From the NCBI RefSeq assembly GCF_025399795.1, contig NZ_JAODTZ010000006.1, positions 186,001 to 250,000 on the forward strand: a stretch of DNA of 64,000 nucleotides, in the 5' to 3' direction. The position numbers were made by a program, and so were the translations under genes. The stretch's first letter is position 1. The number at the start of each line of letters is the position of its first letter. The notes beneath the pieces are model-generated. The model was given only the letters and a program-made list of their open reading frames with translations, made no database searches and had not been told where the DNA came from. Shown in pieces: positions 53,988 through 62,380 of this stretch. The stretch is from Streptomyces rhizosphaerihabitans. Lineage in GTDB: Bacteria; Actinomycetota; Actinomycetes; Streptomycetales; Streptomycetaceae.

Positions 53988-54977
53988 TCAGACGTCGATG
54001 CTTTCCTTCGGAGCGCTCTCGGCCCGCTCGCGCGCCGCCTGCCTTCTTGTGGCGGTCAGGCTGGTGATCGTGGTGACCACGAGGACCGCGCAGATCACGC
54101 CGAGCGAGACCGGGATGGATATCTCGGGAACATGGACGCCGGACTCGTGCAGCGCGTGCAGGACGAGCTTGATGCCGATGAATCCGAGGATGACCGACAA
54201 GCCGTAGCTGAGGTGGACCAGTTTCTTGAGCAGGCCGCCGATGAGGAAGTACAGCTGTCGCAGACCCATCAGCGCGAAGGCGTTGGCCGTGAAGACGATG
54301 TACGGGTCCTGGGTCAGGCCGAAGATCGCGGGGATCGAGTCGAGGGCGAAGAGCACGTCGGTGGTGCCGATCGCCAACATCACGACCAGCATCGGCGTCA
54401 TGACGCGCTTGCCGTTCCGGCGGATCCACAGTTTGGTTCCGTGATAGCGGTCGGCCACGCCGAACCGCCGCTCGGCGGCCTTGAGCAGCCTGTTCTCCTC
54501 GAACTCCTCCTCGTCCTCGTCGGCCCTGGCCTCCTGGATCAGCTTCCAGGCGGTGTAGATGAGGAACGCGCCGAAGATGTAGAAGACCCAGGCGAAGTTC
54601 GCGATGATCGCGGCGCCGGCGGCGATGAATATCGCGCGCAGGACGAGGGCTATCAGGACGCCCACGAGGAGTACGCGCTGCTGGTACTTCGAGGGCACCG
54701 CGAACTTCGCCATGATCAGGACGAAAACGAAGAGGTTGTCGACGCTCAGCGACTTCTCGGTGATGAAGCCGGCGAAGAACTCTCCGGCCGGCTCTCCGCC
54801 GGCGAAGAGGAACAGTCCGAGTCCGAACAGCCCGGCGAGGGCGATCCAGACGACGGTCCAGACTCCGGCTTCCTTGATCGATACGTCGTGCGGCTTGCGG
54901 CCGATGAAGAAGTCGACCGCGATCAGTGCGGCCAGCCCCACGATGGTCAGGACCCACAGGGTCAGGGAAACATCCAC
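53988..54977 (-). CDS. terC: TerC/Alx family membrane protein, probable Mn2+ exporter
   Basis: A 329-residue TerC family integral membrane protein with about eight or nine helices. Conserved points are LIAVDFFIGRKPHDVSIKEAG near residue 18, FFAGFITEKSLSVDNLFVFVLIM near 67, the acidic cytoplasmic segment RADEDEEEFEENRLLK, and VVMLAIGTTDVLFALDSIPAIFGLTQDPYIVFTANAFALMGLRQLYF near 200-245. The DNLFV and ALDSIPA motifs with buried Asp mark the metal path. Although named for tellurium, this family is now mainly seen as manganese exporters or metallation factors. The riboswitch-like leader (55025-55154) strongly suggests that here. The GTG start at 54977 follows GGAGG by 5 bases. It is between two terminators. 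Confidence 0.93.
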   Translation of the reverse strand: MDVSLTLWVLTIVGLAALIAVDFFIGRKPHDVSIKEAGVWTVVWIALAGLFGLGLFLFAGGEPAGEFFAGFITEKSLSVDNLFVFVLIMAKFAVPSKYQQRVLLVGVLIALVLRAIFIAAGAAIIANFAWVFYIFGAFLIYTAWKLIQEARADEDEEEFEENRLLKAAERRFGVADRYHGTKLWIRRNGKRVMTPMLVVMLAIGTTDVLFALDSIPAIFGLTQDPYIVFTANAFALMGLRQLYFLIGGLLKKLVHLSYGLSVILGFIGIKLVLHALHESGVHVPEISIPVSLGVICAVLVVTTITSLTATRRQAARERAESAPKESIDV

Positions 54978-55295
54978 TGCGCCTCCGGCAGTTCGTAACG
55001 GCAGATTTCAGCGTCGTCGCGCTACCGGAGGTCTCTTCCACCCGCGGCTGCCGGGGCGCTGGGTGCGCCCGGGAGCCTGCGGGCCGACGTCCCGGGATCA
55101 GGCTCGATCCGTATTGACGGGTGCGTCGCAGCAGGTAGGGAGTACTCCCCTCCGTATGGAAAAAGAGTACCCGAATCACCAAGGAAAGGTAAAGGGATTA
55201 GTAAAAGAAAGGCCAAGTTACCTGGTCAGGGCACTTTACGGACGCTTGGCAAAGCGGCTTGACCTCTGAGGTCCGGGGGTCCGGAGGGGGCAGGG
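54978..55295. other. terC leader and promoter region
   Basis: 318 bases between terC and the upstream TerD-domain gene. The first 45 bases are the leader with the ribosome site, then the riboswitch (55025-55154). Positions 55155-55235 are strikingly A/T-rich for this DNA, with runs of A, and probably hold the promoter. A small palindrome GACCTC-T-GAGGTC at 55261-55273 may end the ter operon. No gene is seen. Confidence 0.55.
55025..55154 (-). ncRNA. Probable yybP-ykoY manganese riboswitch upstream of terC
   Basis: Read on the minus strand the leader has the family's landmarks in order. First is a 5' P1 strand CGGAG running into GGGGAGTA. Next comes a GC-rich helix region and the conserved CCGTCAATACG. 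Another GC-rich helix follows, and the leader closes with GAGACCTCCG. The ends (CGGAG with CTCCG) pair to form P1. These are the core Mn2+-sensing elements of yybP-ykoY RNAs, which commonly control TerC/Alx and P-type exporters. It ends about 48 bases upstream of the terC start. The A-rich upstream DNA (55155-55235), very unusual for this genome, probably holds the promoter. Not folded computationally. Confidence 0.7.
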
Positions 55296-57326
55296 TCAGC
55301 GGTTCCACGACCGGCGGGCCGCCGCCACCTGCGCGAGGACCTGATGGAGCACCTGGCTGTTCGCGGGAACGAGCGAGGGCTCATAGGTCCACGCATGTCC
55401 GACCCACGGGTCGGCGAGATGGTCGTCGGGAACCGGCGTGATCCGCAGCAGCGACCGCCAGAGGGGGTCGAGCAGTGGTCCGTACGCGGCCGCGTCCTCC
55501 CGGTCGGCCACCATCATCAGATGGACGCCGACGGCCGGCCCCTCGTCCGCCAGGTAGCGGAGCTGGGTCACGGCGCGATCGTCGAAGCCGTGCGGGAAGT
55601 CGTTGACGATCAGAAGCTGTTCGGCGGTGTCGAGACCGGGCGGCAGCGAGTCGGCCGCTCCCCCGCGCAACGCCATCTGCACCAGGTCGACGCGCTGGGT
55701 GAGACGGGTCAGTACGTCCGCCACGCCCGCGGCACCCGCGGCCGGGGGGCTGCCGAGCACCCCGGACTGTGTCAGAGGCGCCAGGGACGAGGCTCCGGCG
55801 CCGGCCGGATCGATGACATGCACGGTGATCTCGCCCGCGGGATACACGGCGAGCAGCCGGGCGGCGTGCGCCACGGCGGTGTCCATGGCGAGGCGGCGCA
55901 CTTGGTCGGAGTCTGCGAGCGTGCCCTCCAGGGAGGCGCGACCGCTGTCGATCCACAGGCCGCGCTCCAGTGGCAGGCGCACCAGCATCGGAATGCTCAG
56001 GTTCTCGCTCTCGGGCAGACGGAGGTCGCCGAGCCGCAGCGCCATGGGGATTTCCATGGGCGCGCGGTAGCCGTGCCAGACCGGGTTGTCCCAGCGCGCG
56101 TAGGCCATCGGCAGCGCCGGCTCCACGACCTCGGCCTCGGCCGTGAGCTGGGCGAGGTCCCGGTCGAGGACGGCCCGGGCCTGGTCGACCAGGTGCATGT
56201 GTTTGGCGCGGGCGGCCTCGCGCGCGGCGTCGCCCTGCCCGCCGATCCGGCTGCGCGGGTCGGACAGGACGTGGTCGAGCTCCTTCTCCATGCGCGAGTC
56301 GGCGAAGTCGACGGCGCTGCGGTACGCGGCAACGGTCCGGGCCAGGTCCTCGAACATTCCCCACACCTGGTTGTACAGGCGCTCCTCCATGGACCAGCCG
56401 GTCGCGTCTCCAGCGACGGGCTGGGCGGGCTGTCCGGGCTGGGCCGGCGGAGCGGTCGGTGGGGGCGGCGGCGGGGCTGCGGTCTGCCGACCGGGGTGGC
56501 TGTAGTCGACCGTGCCACCGGCGGTGGGCGACGACGGCTGGGCGACCGAGGAGGGGTCGGGTTGCGTGGAACCCCCCGGACGGCCGGTCTGCGGAGCTGC
56601 GGCTCCCTGTGGACCGGGCCTGTCGTACGGGGACTGCTGCGGCGTCACGAGCCCGGGGGTGCCCTGCGGTCCAGGTCCGGCGTACGGCTGGTCCGGTCCC
56701 GGCGCCGAGGCGGCCGCCTGTCGCGACCGGTCCGCGTCCGGGGTGCGCGGCGGGGGCGCCGCCACCGACCGCGCGAGGCCCTGGGCCACCGCTTCGTTGA
56801 TACTGCCCGCGAGTTGCCGGGCCTCAGGAAGCCCCTGGTCGGTGAGGAGTTCGGCGAGGCCGCCCGTGTAGCCCTGGCCGACCGCGCGGACCTTCCAGAC
56901 GCCCTGCCTGCGGTAGAGCTCCAGGGCCACGACGGCGGACTCGGCGTCCAGGCCGGTGAGCGTGTAGCTGGCCACCTCGGAACCGTCGAGGCCGGTGACC
57001 GCGACGAAAGGGGCGGCGACGGCGCCGAACCGGACCGGGCCGCCGACCCCGATGGGCAGCGCGAGCAGCACGCTGACCCGGTGCACGGTCGGCGGCAGGG
57101 CGTCAAGGTCGAAGGCCAGGCGATGATCGGCCGCCGCCTGTTTGGAGACCTCGAGCCCGGGAAGCGTGGGCGCGCCCGGGTGGGCCACCCACTCGACGCC
57201 CCGGACCCTGCCCTGCTCGTCGCTGAGCGTGGCCCCTGCCACGATCGGCTTCCCGGCCGAGACACGGACCTCGAGACGGACCTGGGGGAGCGGGTGGTTC
57301 TGCCCCCTGACCAGCTCGGCCGTCAT
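55296..57326 (-). CDS. TerD-domain protein with Pro-rich linker and FtsK-like C-terminal domain
   Basis: A 676-residue protein. Residues 1-175 are a TerD-like stress domain: LPQVRLEVRVSAGKPIVAGATLSDEQGRV at the front, then the calcium-binding-like run LAFDLDALPPTVHRVSVLLALP and SYTLTGLDAESAVVALELYRRQGVWKVRAVGQGY. Residues about 195-310 are a Pro/Gly/Gln-rich disordered linker. Residues 320-676 form a helical then mixed domain similar to degenerate FtsK/SpoIIIE-like ATPase modules linked to TerD genes: LRLGDLRLPESENLSIPMLVRLPLERGLWIDSG, a DTAVAHAARLLAVYPAGEITVHVIDP strand, LLIVNDFPHGF, and GVHLMMVADRED. No canonical Walker A lysine loop is visible, so ATPase activity is doubtful. ATG 57326 follows AAGGGGA. 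It lies 43 bases after terD and is likely in that operon. Confidence 0.85.
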   Translation of the reverse strand: MTAELVRGQNHPLPQVRLEVRVSAGKPIVAGATLSDEQGRVRGVEWVAHPGAPTLPGLEVSKQAAADHRLAFDLDALPPTVHRVSVLLALPIGVGGPVRFGAVAAPFVAVTGLDGSEVASYTLTGLDAESAVVALELYRRQGVWKVRAVGQGYTGGLAELLTDQGLPEARQLAGSINEAVAQGLARSVAAPPPRTPDADRSRQAAASAPGPDQPYAGPGPQGTPGLVTPQQSPYDRPGPQGAAAPQTGRPGGSTQPDPSSVAQPSSPTAGGTVDYSHPGRQTAAPPPPPPTAPPAQPGQPAQPVAGDATGWSMEERLYNQVWGMFEDLARTVAAYRSAVDFADSRMEKELDHVLSDPRSRIGGQGDAAREAARAKHMHLVDQARAVLDRDLAQLTAEAEVVEPALPMAYARWDNPVWHGYRAPMEIPMALRLGDLRLPESENLSIPMLVRLPLERGLWIDSGRASLEGTLADSDQVRRLAMDTAVAHAARLLAVYPAGEITVHVIDPAGAGASSLAPLTQSGVLGSPPAAGAAGVADVLTRLTQRVDLVQMALRGGAADSLPPGLDTAEQLLIVNDFPHGFDDRAVTQLRYLADEGPAVGVHLMMVADREDAAAYGPLLDPLWRSLLRITPVPDDHLADPWVGHAWTYEPSLVPANSQVLHQVLAQVAAARRSWNR

Positions 57327-57369
57327 CGTCTTGTCCCCTTATGTCGCTGTGTGCGTGTGCGCCGGCCGC

Positions 57370-57948
57370 CTACAGGTGCGGCAGGATCGCGGGCATCAGG
57401 TCCTGGAACGTGCGGCCGTTGGCCGGAGTGCCGAGGGCCGTCATCTGCCAGCCGGTTCCGGAGCGGTGCACCTTCGCCATGATCTGGGCCGTGTACTGGC
57501 CGCCGCCGGCCAGCGTGTAGCGGGCGAGTTCCTGGCCGTTGGTCTCGTCGACCAGACGGCAGAACGCGTTCTGCACTTCCTGGAAGGTCTGGCCCGTGAA
57601 GGAGTTCACGGTGAAGACGATCTGGTCGATGTGGACCGGGATGCGCTGCAGGTCGACGAGGATGGCCTCGTCGTCGCCGCCTTGGCCCACGCCGCCGACG
57701 AGGTTGTCACCGGTGTGCCGCACCGAGCCGTCGTCGCTGACGAGGTGACGGAAGAACACCACGTCGACGGGCTGCTTGTCGGCGAACAGCACGGCGGAGG
57801 CGTCGAGGTCGATCTCCCGGGTGCGCGAGCCGAACAGGCCGCGCCGGGGGGCCGCCTGCCAGCCGAGTCCCATACGGACCGCGGTCAGCGTGCCTCCGTC
57901 GTTCTTCTGCAGACTGATGGCCTGGCCCTTGGTCATGTTGACCGTCAC
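57370..57948 (-). CDS. terD: TerD family stress protein
   Basis: A 192-residue TerD protein of the tellurite-resistance/general-stress family, cytoplasmic and thought to bind calcium. It contains MTKGQAISLQKNDGGTLTAVRMGLGW near residue 5, REIDLDASAVLFADKQPVDVVFF near 45, GSVRHTGDNLVGGVGQGGDDEAILVDLQRIPVHIDQIVFTVNSFTGQTF near 72-120 (the GDN and GGDDE metal positions), and NGQELARYTL near 137. GTG at 57948 has AGGGGA 8 bases upstream; ATG 57936 (MTKG) is the alternative and gives the more common N terminus. A RecA-NDp-type promoter lies 57 bases upstream of the start (58005-58027), so induction by DNA damage is predicted. The larger TerD-domain gene follows. Confidence 0.93.
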   Translation of the reverse strand: MTVNMTKGQAISLQKNDGGTLTAVRMGLGWQAAPRRGLFGSRTREIDLDASAVLFADKQPVDVVFFRHLVSDDGSVRHTGDNLVGGVGQGGDDEAILVDLQRIPVHIDQIVFTVNSFTGQTFQEVQNAFCRLVDETNGQELARYTLAGGGQYTAQIMAKVHRSGTGWQMTALGTPANGRTFQDLMPAILPHL

Positions 57949-58004
57949 GCGCTGTTCCCCTCTCGAACTGTCCCCTGTTGCCGCGGAGTCCGCGGATGAG
58001 CAGA

Positions 58005-58027
58005 ACCCTACGCAGCGGCACTGACAG
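58005..58027 (-). promoter_or_regulatory. RecA-NDp-type (PafBC) promoter of the terD operon
   Basis: On the minus strand CTGTCAGTG (58019-58027), 8 bases, TAGGGT (58005-58010). It differs from TTGTCRGTG-N8-TAnnnT only at the first base, exactly as the uvrA copy does. Confidence 0.65.
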
Positions 58028-58109
58028 CGCCGAACCCTGGGGCAGACTTTGTGTCGGTCTTGCAACACACCGCGCGTCGGCCGAGGCCCGGGCGCCACCG
58101 GCGTGACCG

Positions 58110-60242
58110 TCAGGCGATTCCCGCCTCCTTCATCTGCCGCAGCTCCTTCTTCATCTCGGACACCTCGTCGCGCAGCCGGGCCGCGATCTCGAACTGGAGG
58201 TCGGCCGCCGCGGCGCGCATCCGTTCCGTCATCTCCTCGATCTGCTGGGCGAGTTCGGCAGCGGGACGATCGGTCGGGACGGCGTCCTTGCCCTTGGCGG
58301 ACTTGGCGGCCCGGGTCGCCTTGCCGCCCAGCGCGGGGACGGGGGCCTTGGCGCCCTTGCCGTCCTTCGTCTTGCGGTAGCCGGAGCCGAGCAGTTGCTC
58401 GGTGTCGACGTCCTCGCGGGCGATCTGCGCCACGATGTCGTTGATCTTCTTGCGGAGGGGCTGCGGGTCGATGCCCCTCTCCTTGTTGTAGGCGATCTGC
58501 TTCTCCCGGCGCCGGTTGGTCTCCTCGATGGCCTTCTCCATCGCCGGGGTGATCTTGTCGGCGTACATGTGGACCTGGCCGGAGACATTGCGCGCCGCGC
58601 GGCCGATGGTCTGGATCAGGGACGTTCCCGAGCGCAGGAAGCCTTCCTTGTCGGCGTCGAGGATCGCCACCAGGGAGACCTCGGGAAGGTCGAGGCCCTC
58701 GCGCAGCAGGTTGATGCCCACCAGGACGTCGAACTCGCCGGCGCGCAGTTCGCGCAGCAGCTCCACGCGGCGCAGGGTGTCGACGTCGCTGTGCAGGTAG
58801 CGGACCTGGATGCCAAGTTCGAGGAAGTAGTCGGTGAGGTCCTCGGCCATCTTCTTGGTGAGCGTGGTGACCAGGACGCGCTCGTCCTTCTCGGTGCGCT
58901 GCCGGATCTCGTGCACCAGGTCGTCGATCTGGCCCTCGGTGGACTTGACGACGACCTGCGGGTCGATGAGGCCGGTAGGACGGATGATCTGCTCGACAAA
59001 GCCGTCCGAGCGGGAAAGCTCGTACTTCCCCGGGGTCGCCGAGAGATAGACGGTCTGGTCGATGCGCTTCTGGAACTCCTCCCATTTCAGGGGGCGGTTG
59101 TCCAGGGCTGAGGGCAGCCGGAAGCCGTGGTCGACAAGGGTGCGCTTGCGGGAGGCGTCACCCTCGTACATGGCGCCGATCTGCGGAACGGTGACGTGCG
59201 ACTCGTCGATGACGAGCAGGAAGTCGTCCGGGAAGTAGTCGATCAGCGTGTTCGGCGGGGAACCGGGTTCACGGCCGTCGAAGTGCATCGAGTAGTTCTC
59301 GACACCGGAGCAGGAGCCGATCTGGCGGAGCATCTCGATGTCGTACGTCGTCCGCATGCGCAGCCGCTGGGCCTCCAGGAGCTTGCTCTGCTTCTCCAGC
59401 TCGGCGAGGCGTTCCCCCAGTTCCTTCTCGATGTCGTTGACGGCGCGCTCCATGCGTTCGGGACCCGCCACGTAGTGGGACGCCGGGAAGACGTAGATCT
59501 GGTTGTCGTCGCTGATGACCTCACCGGTCAGCGGGTGCAGCGTGGACAGGGCCTCGATCTCGTCGCCGAACATCTCGATGCGGACGGCGAGCTCCTCGTA
59601 GACCGGGAAGATCTCGATGGTGTCGCCCCGGACCCGGAAGGTGCCGCGCGCGAAGGCCACGTCGTTGCGCGTGTACTGGATGTCGACGAAGCGGCGCAGC
59701 AGGTCGTCGCGGTCGATCTCGTCGCCGACCTTGAGGCTGACCATCCGGTCCACGTACTCCTGCGGAGTGCCGAGGCCGTAGATGCAGGAGACCGAGGCGA
59801 CCACGACGACGTCACGGCGGGTCAGCAGCGAGTTGGTCGCGGAGTGGCGCAGGCGCTCCACCTCCTCGTTGATCGAGGAGTCCTTCTCGATGTAGGTGTC
59901 CGACTGCGGGACGTAGGCCTCGGGCTGGTAGTAGTCGTAGTACGAGACGAAGTACTCGACCGCGTTGTTCGGCAGCAGCTCTCGGAACTCGTTGGCCAGC
60001 TGGGCGGCCAGCGTCTTGTTCGGTGCCATGACGAGCGTGGGGCGCTGGAGCTTCTCGATCATCCACGCGGTGGTCGCGGACTTGCCGGTGCCGGTCGCAC
60101 CCAGCAGGACGACATCCTTCTCACCTGCCCGGATGCGCTTCTCCAGGTCGGCGATGGCCGTGGGCTGGTCACCGCCCGGCTGGAAGGAGCTGACGACCTC
60201 GAAGGGCGCCACCGAACGTTCGATCTTGGATACGGGCCGCAT
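58110..60242 (-). CDS. uvrB: Excinuclease ABC subunit B
   Basis: A 710-residue UvrB, the damage-verifying helicase-like subunit of nucleotide-excision repair. It shows [14 protein letters not shown], Walker [24 protein letters not shown] near residue 40, the DNA-binding beta-hairpin [21 protein letters not shown] near 95, [21 protein letters not shown] near 335 (Walker B DESH), [17 protein letters not shown] near 510 and [19 protein letters not shown] near 540. After this is a Lys/Gly-rich actinobacterial linker ([20 protein letters not shown]), then the C-terminal UVR motif [29 protein letters not shown] that binds UvrC. ATG 60242 lies 7 bases from the TACGGT -10 box at 60250-60255, so the mRNA is predicted to be leaderless. 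Confidence 0.97.
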   Translation of the reverse strand: MRPVSKIERSVAPFEVVSSFQPGGDQPTAIADLEKRIRAGEKDVVLLGATGTGKSATTAWMIEKLQRPTLVMAPNKTLAAQLANEFRELLPNNAVEYFVSYYDYYQPEAYVPQSDTYIEKDSSINEEVERLRHSATNSLLTRRDVVVVASVSCIYGLGTPQEYVDRMVSLKVGDEIDRDDLLRRFVDIQYTRNDVAFARGTFRVRGDTIEIFPVYEELAVRIEMFGDEIEALSTLHPLTGEVISDDNQIYVFPASHYVAGPERMERAVNDIEKELGERLAELEKQSKLLEAQRLRMRTTYDIEMLRQIGSCSGVENYSMHFDGREPGSPPNTLIDYFPDDFLLVIDESHVTVPQIGAMYEGDASRKRTLVDHGFRLPSALDNRPLKWEEFQKRIDQTVYLSATPGKYELSRSDGFVEQIIRPTGLIDPQVVVKSTEGQIDDLVHEIRQRTEKDERVLVTTLTKKMAEDLTDYFLELGIQVRYLHSDVDTLRRVELLRELRAGEFDVLVGINLLREGLDLPEVSLVAILDADKEGFLRSGTSLIQTIGRAARNVSGQVHMYADKITPAMEKAIEETNRRREKQIAYNKERGIDPQPLRKKINDIVAQIAREDVDTEQLLGSGYRKTKDGKGAKAPVPALGGKATRAAKSAKGKDAVPTDRPAAELAQQIEEMTERMRAAAADLQFEIAARLRDEVSEMKKELRQMKEAGIA

Positions 60243-60249
60243 GGAATCC

Positions 60250-60272
60250 ACCGTACGACCCCGCACTGACAA
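60250..60272 (-). promoter_or_regulatory. RecA-NDp-type (PafBC) promoter of uvrB
   Basis: On the minus strand TTGTCAGTG (60264-60272), 8 bases, TACGGT (60250-60255), then 7 bases to the ATG. It is a full match to TTGTCRGTG-N8-TAnnnT and nearly identical in sequence to the ogt promoter at 62351-62373. Confidence 0.85.
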
Positions 60273-60282
60273 CCGGGCCCGA

Positions 60283-61155
60283 TCACCTGCTCTGCGGAGC
60301 GCGGGAGCGGCGGTACGCGCGCTCCGGCACTCGGCGGACGGCCGGGCGACGGCCGACGTGCACGGCGACGGGATGGGCCGGGATGCCCGGTCGCCTGATC
60401 TCCGCGGGACGCCGTTCGGGCCGGCCCATGACCATCTGCGGATCGAACATCATGACGACGCCCGCCAGACACAGGAAGGCCAGGGGGCCGATCATCATGG
60501 GCGCGAGCAGCGCCGCCGCCGAGTCCCCGGCAGGGGCCGCGCCGGTCGAACCGTGCAGATGGACGCTGAGCGCGGCCATGCCCGTGTAGTGCATACCGCT
60601 GACGGCCAGCCCCATGACGAGGCTCGCACCCACGCTCCAGAGGAATCCACGCACCTGTCCCGCGGCCCAGAGGGCGGCGGTGGCGGCCACGACGGCTATG
60701 ACGACCGAGGCCGAGACCGTGAGGGTGTTGTACGCGAGCTTCCCGTTGAGCCGCATCCCGGCCATGCCCAGGTAGTGCATCGAGGCGATGCCCAGGCCGG
60801 TGACGGTCCCTCCGGTGAAGAGCGCCGTCCCGGTGGCGCCCTGATAGCCGACGATGAAGATCCCGGCGCCGACCATCAGGACGGCGACGCCCAGACTCGC
60901 GAACGTCGTCGGCTTGTCGTAGTGGACGGGGGTCTGCTCGACCGTGAATCCCATCATCGCGATGAAGTGCATCGTCCATATGCCGGACGCGATCGCGAAC
61001 GAGCCGAGGGCGAGCCACCCGGCGCGCCAGGAACCGGCGACGAGCAGGGATCTGGTGGTGCAGCGAAGCCCCAGCGCTCCGCCCAGACAGGCCATGAAAT
61101 ACGCCACCAGCGGTGTGACGAGTCCATAGGTGAAGCCGTCGACCGTGCCCTGCAT
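60283..61155 (-). CDS. MHYT-domain membrane protein
   Basis: A 290-residue membrane protein with seven predicted helices forming an MHYT sensory unit, a domain proposed to bind copper and sense O2, CO or NO. All three MHYT-type motifs are visible: MHFIAMMGF near residue 63, MHYLGMAGM near 128 and MHYTGMAAL near 190. The start [32 protein letters not shown] leads into helix one. The cytoplasmic tail ([39 protein letters not shown]) is basic and has no GGDEF or kinase domain, so any output partner is separate. ATG 61155 has AAAGG about 10 bases upstream. It ends 11 bases before the uvrB promoter element. Confidence 0.9.
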   Translation of the reverse strand: MQGTVDGFTYGLVTPLVAYFMACLGGALGLRCTTRSLLVAGSWRAGWLALGSFAIASGIWTMHFIAMMGFTVEQTPVHYDKPTTFASLGVAVLMVGAGIFIVGYQGATGTALFTGGTVTGLGIASMHYLGMAGMRLNGKLAYNTLTVSASVVIAVVAATAALWAAGQVRGFLWSVGASLVMGLAVSGMHYTGMAALSVHLHGSTGAAPAGDSAAALLAPMMIGPLAFLCLAGVVMMFDPQMVMGRPERRPAEIRRPGIPAHPVAVHVGRRPAVRRVPERAYRRSRAPQSR

Positions 61156-61376
61156 ACGCGGCTGCCTTTCCCGCCCTGTTACTCCTGGAACTGCCCGGAA
61201 CACCCCCGCCCTCCGGACCGCCGGAGCGGACCGGGTTGAGGCGAGAGTATGACCCCCACCGGAATGGTCGAACGATAATCCGGCAAAGAATCACGACCTC
61301 TCCTCACTTGTACGGCGCCAGTGACCGGACTTGGACAACTCCATTCAATCCGCGGCCATCTCGCCCCACCCCTCCG

Positions 61377-61405
61377 TCGACTCTCTGCTGTCAGTCTTGT
61401 ACTGT
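61377..61405 (+). promoter_or_regulatory. Promoter of the glycerophosphodiesterase gene
   Basis: TCGACT (61377-61382), 17 bases, TACTGT (61400-61405), 28 bases before the ATG with GAGGAG between. Good housekeeping-type spacing. Nearby TGTCAGTC (61390-61397) resembles the damage motif but its spacing to TACTGT is wrong. Confidence 0.5.
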
Positions 61406-61433
61406 CCGTGATCGTCCGACGCGAGGAGAACGC

Positions 61434-62300
61434 ATGCACGCGCGCGTTGCCGCCGCCACGACCGCCGCGCTTCTTGGGGGAGCCGTTTTGATACTGCCCA
61501 GCCCGCACGCCAAGGCCGGCGGCCGGATCACGGCACCGCTGGTCGTCGCCCACCGCGGCGCCTCGGCCTATGTGCCCGAGAACACTCTGGACGCCATCGA
61601 CCGCGCGGCCGAGCTGGGGTTCGACTGGGTCGAGAACGACGTCCAGCGCACCAGCGACGGTCAGCTGGTCGTCCTGCACGACGCATCGCTGGCGCGCACG
61701 ACCGACGTCGAGGAGGTCTATCCCGGGCGAAGCCCCTGGAAGGTCAAGGACTTCACCGCGGCCGAGATCGCCCGCCTGGATGCCGGTAGCTGGTTCGACC
61801 CCCGGTTCGCGGGCGCGAAGGTGCCGACGCTGCGGGAGTACATGGAAGGCGTCTCGCGCAACCACCAGAAGCTCGTCCTGGAGATCAAGAACCCGGAGCT
61901 CTATCCGGGCATCGAGCGACAGACGCTCAGGCTCCTGAGCAACGAGGGCTGGCTCGACCCGGTGCACCTCAGGGACAGGCTGATCGTCCAGAGCTTCAGT
62001 GCGGACAGTGTCCGGACGGTGCACCAGCTGCGGCCCGGCATCACGACGGCCTTCCTGGGGACGCCTCCGGTCGCGCGGCTGCCCCAGTACGCGGAGTTCG
62101 CCGACCAGATCAACTCCGATCACCGGTCGCTGTCGTCCGACTACGTCTCCGCGGTCCACGCGCTCCATGGTCCGCACGGCCCGATGAAGGTCTTCGCCTG
62201 GACCGTGGACGAAGCGGCCACCGCGCGGCGTCTGGCGGGCTTCGGCACGGACGGCGTCATCACGAACGTGCCCGACGCGATCCGCGAGGCTCTGCGCTAG
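61434..62300 (+). CDS. Secreted glycerophosphodiester phosphodiesterase
   Basis: A 288-residue GDPD/GlpQ-type phosphodiesterase that frees glycerol-3-phosphate from glycerophosphodiesters outside the cell. The signal peptide MHARVAAATTAALLGGAVLILPSPHAKA has an AKA cleavage site. The TIM-barrel motifs are VVAHRGASAYVPENTLDAI (catalytic His and Glu/Asn) near residue 40, WVENDVQRTSDGQLVVLHDASLARTTD (metal Glu/Asp and second His) near 65-90, LVLEIKNPELYPG near 145, and FAWTVDEAATARRLAGFGTDGVITNVPD near 252-280. ATG 61434 follows GCGAGGAG, and a good promoter lies at 61377-61405. Phosphate control would be expected for this family, but no PHO box was recognised. Confidence 0.94.
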   Translation: MHARVAAATTAALLGGAVLILPSPHAKAGGRITAPLVVAHRGASAYVPENTLDAIDRAAELGFDWVENDVQRTSDGQLVVLHDASLARTTDVEEVYPGRSPWKVKDFTAAEIARLDAGSWFDPRFAGAKVPTLREYMEGVSRNHQKLVLEIKNPELYPGIERQTLRLLSNEGWLDPVHLRDRLIVQSFSADSVRTVHQLRPGITTAFLGTPPVARLPQYAEFADQINSDHRSLSSDYVSAVHALHGPHGPMKVFAWTVDEAATARRLAGFGTDGVITNVPDAIREALR

Positions 62301-62350
62301 CGCGCCATCGCCCGGGGTGCGGACGGGTGCCGGCGTGGGTGCCCCGGGCG

Positions 62351-62373
62351 TTGTCAGTGGCGGGCCGTACGGT
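62351..62373 (+). promoter_or_regulatory. RecA-NDp-type (PafBC) promoter of ogt
   Basis: TTGTCAGTG (62351-62359), 8 bases, TACGGT (62368-62373), 7 bases, ATG at 62381. Full match to TTGTCRGTG-N8-TAnnnT, with leaderless geometry like uvrB. Confidence 0.85.
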
Positions 62374-62380
62374 GGATCGC

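Noticed and set aside
61389-61405. A further RecA-NDp promoter before the glycerophosphodiesterase gene
   Set aside because: TGTCAGTC is followed by TACTGT after only 2-3 bases rather than 8; a normal promoter with 17-base spacing explains the site.
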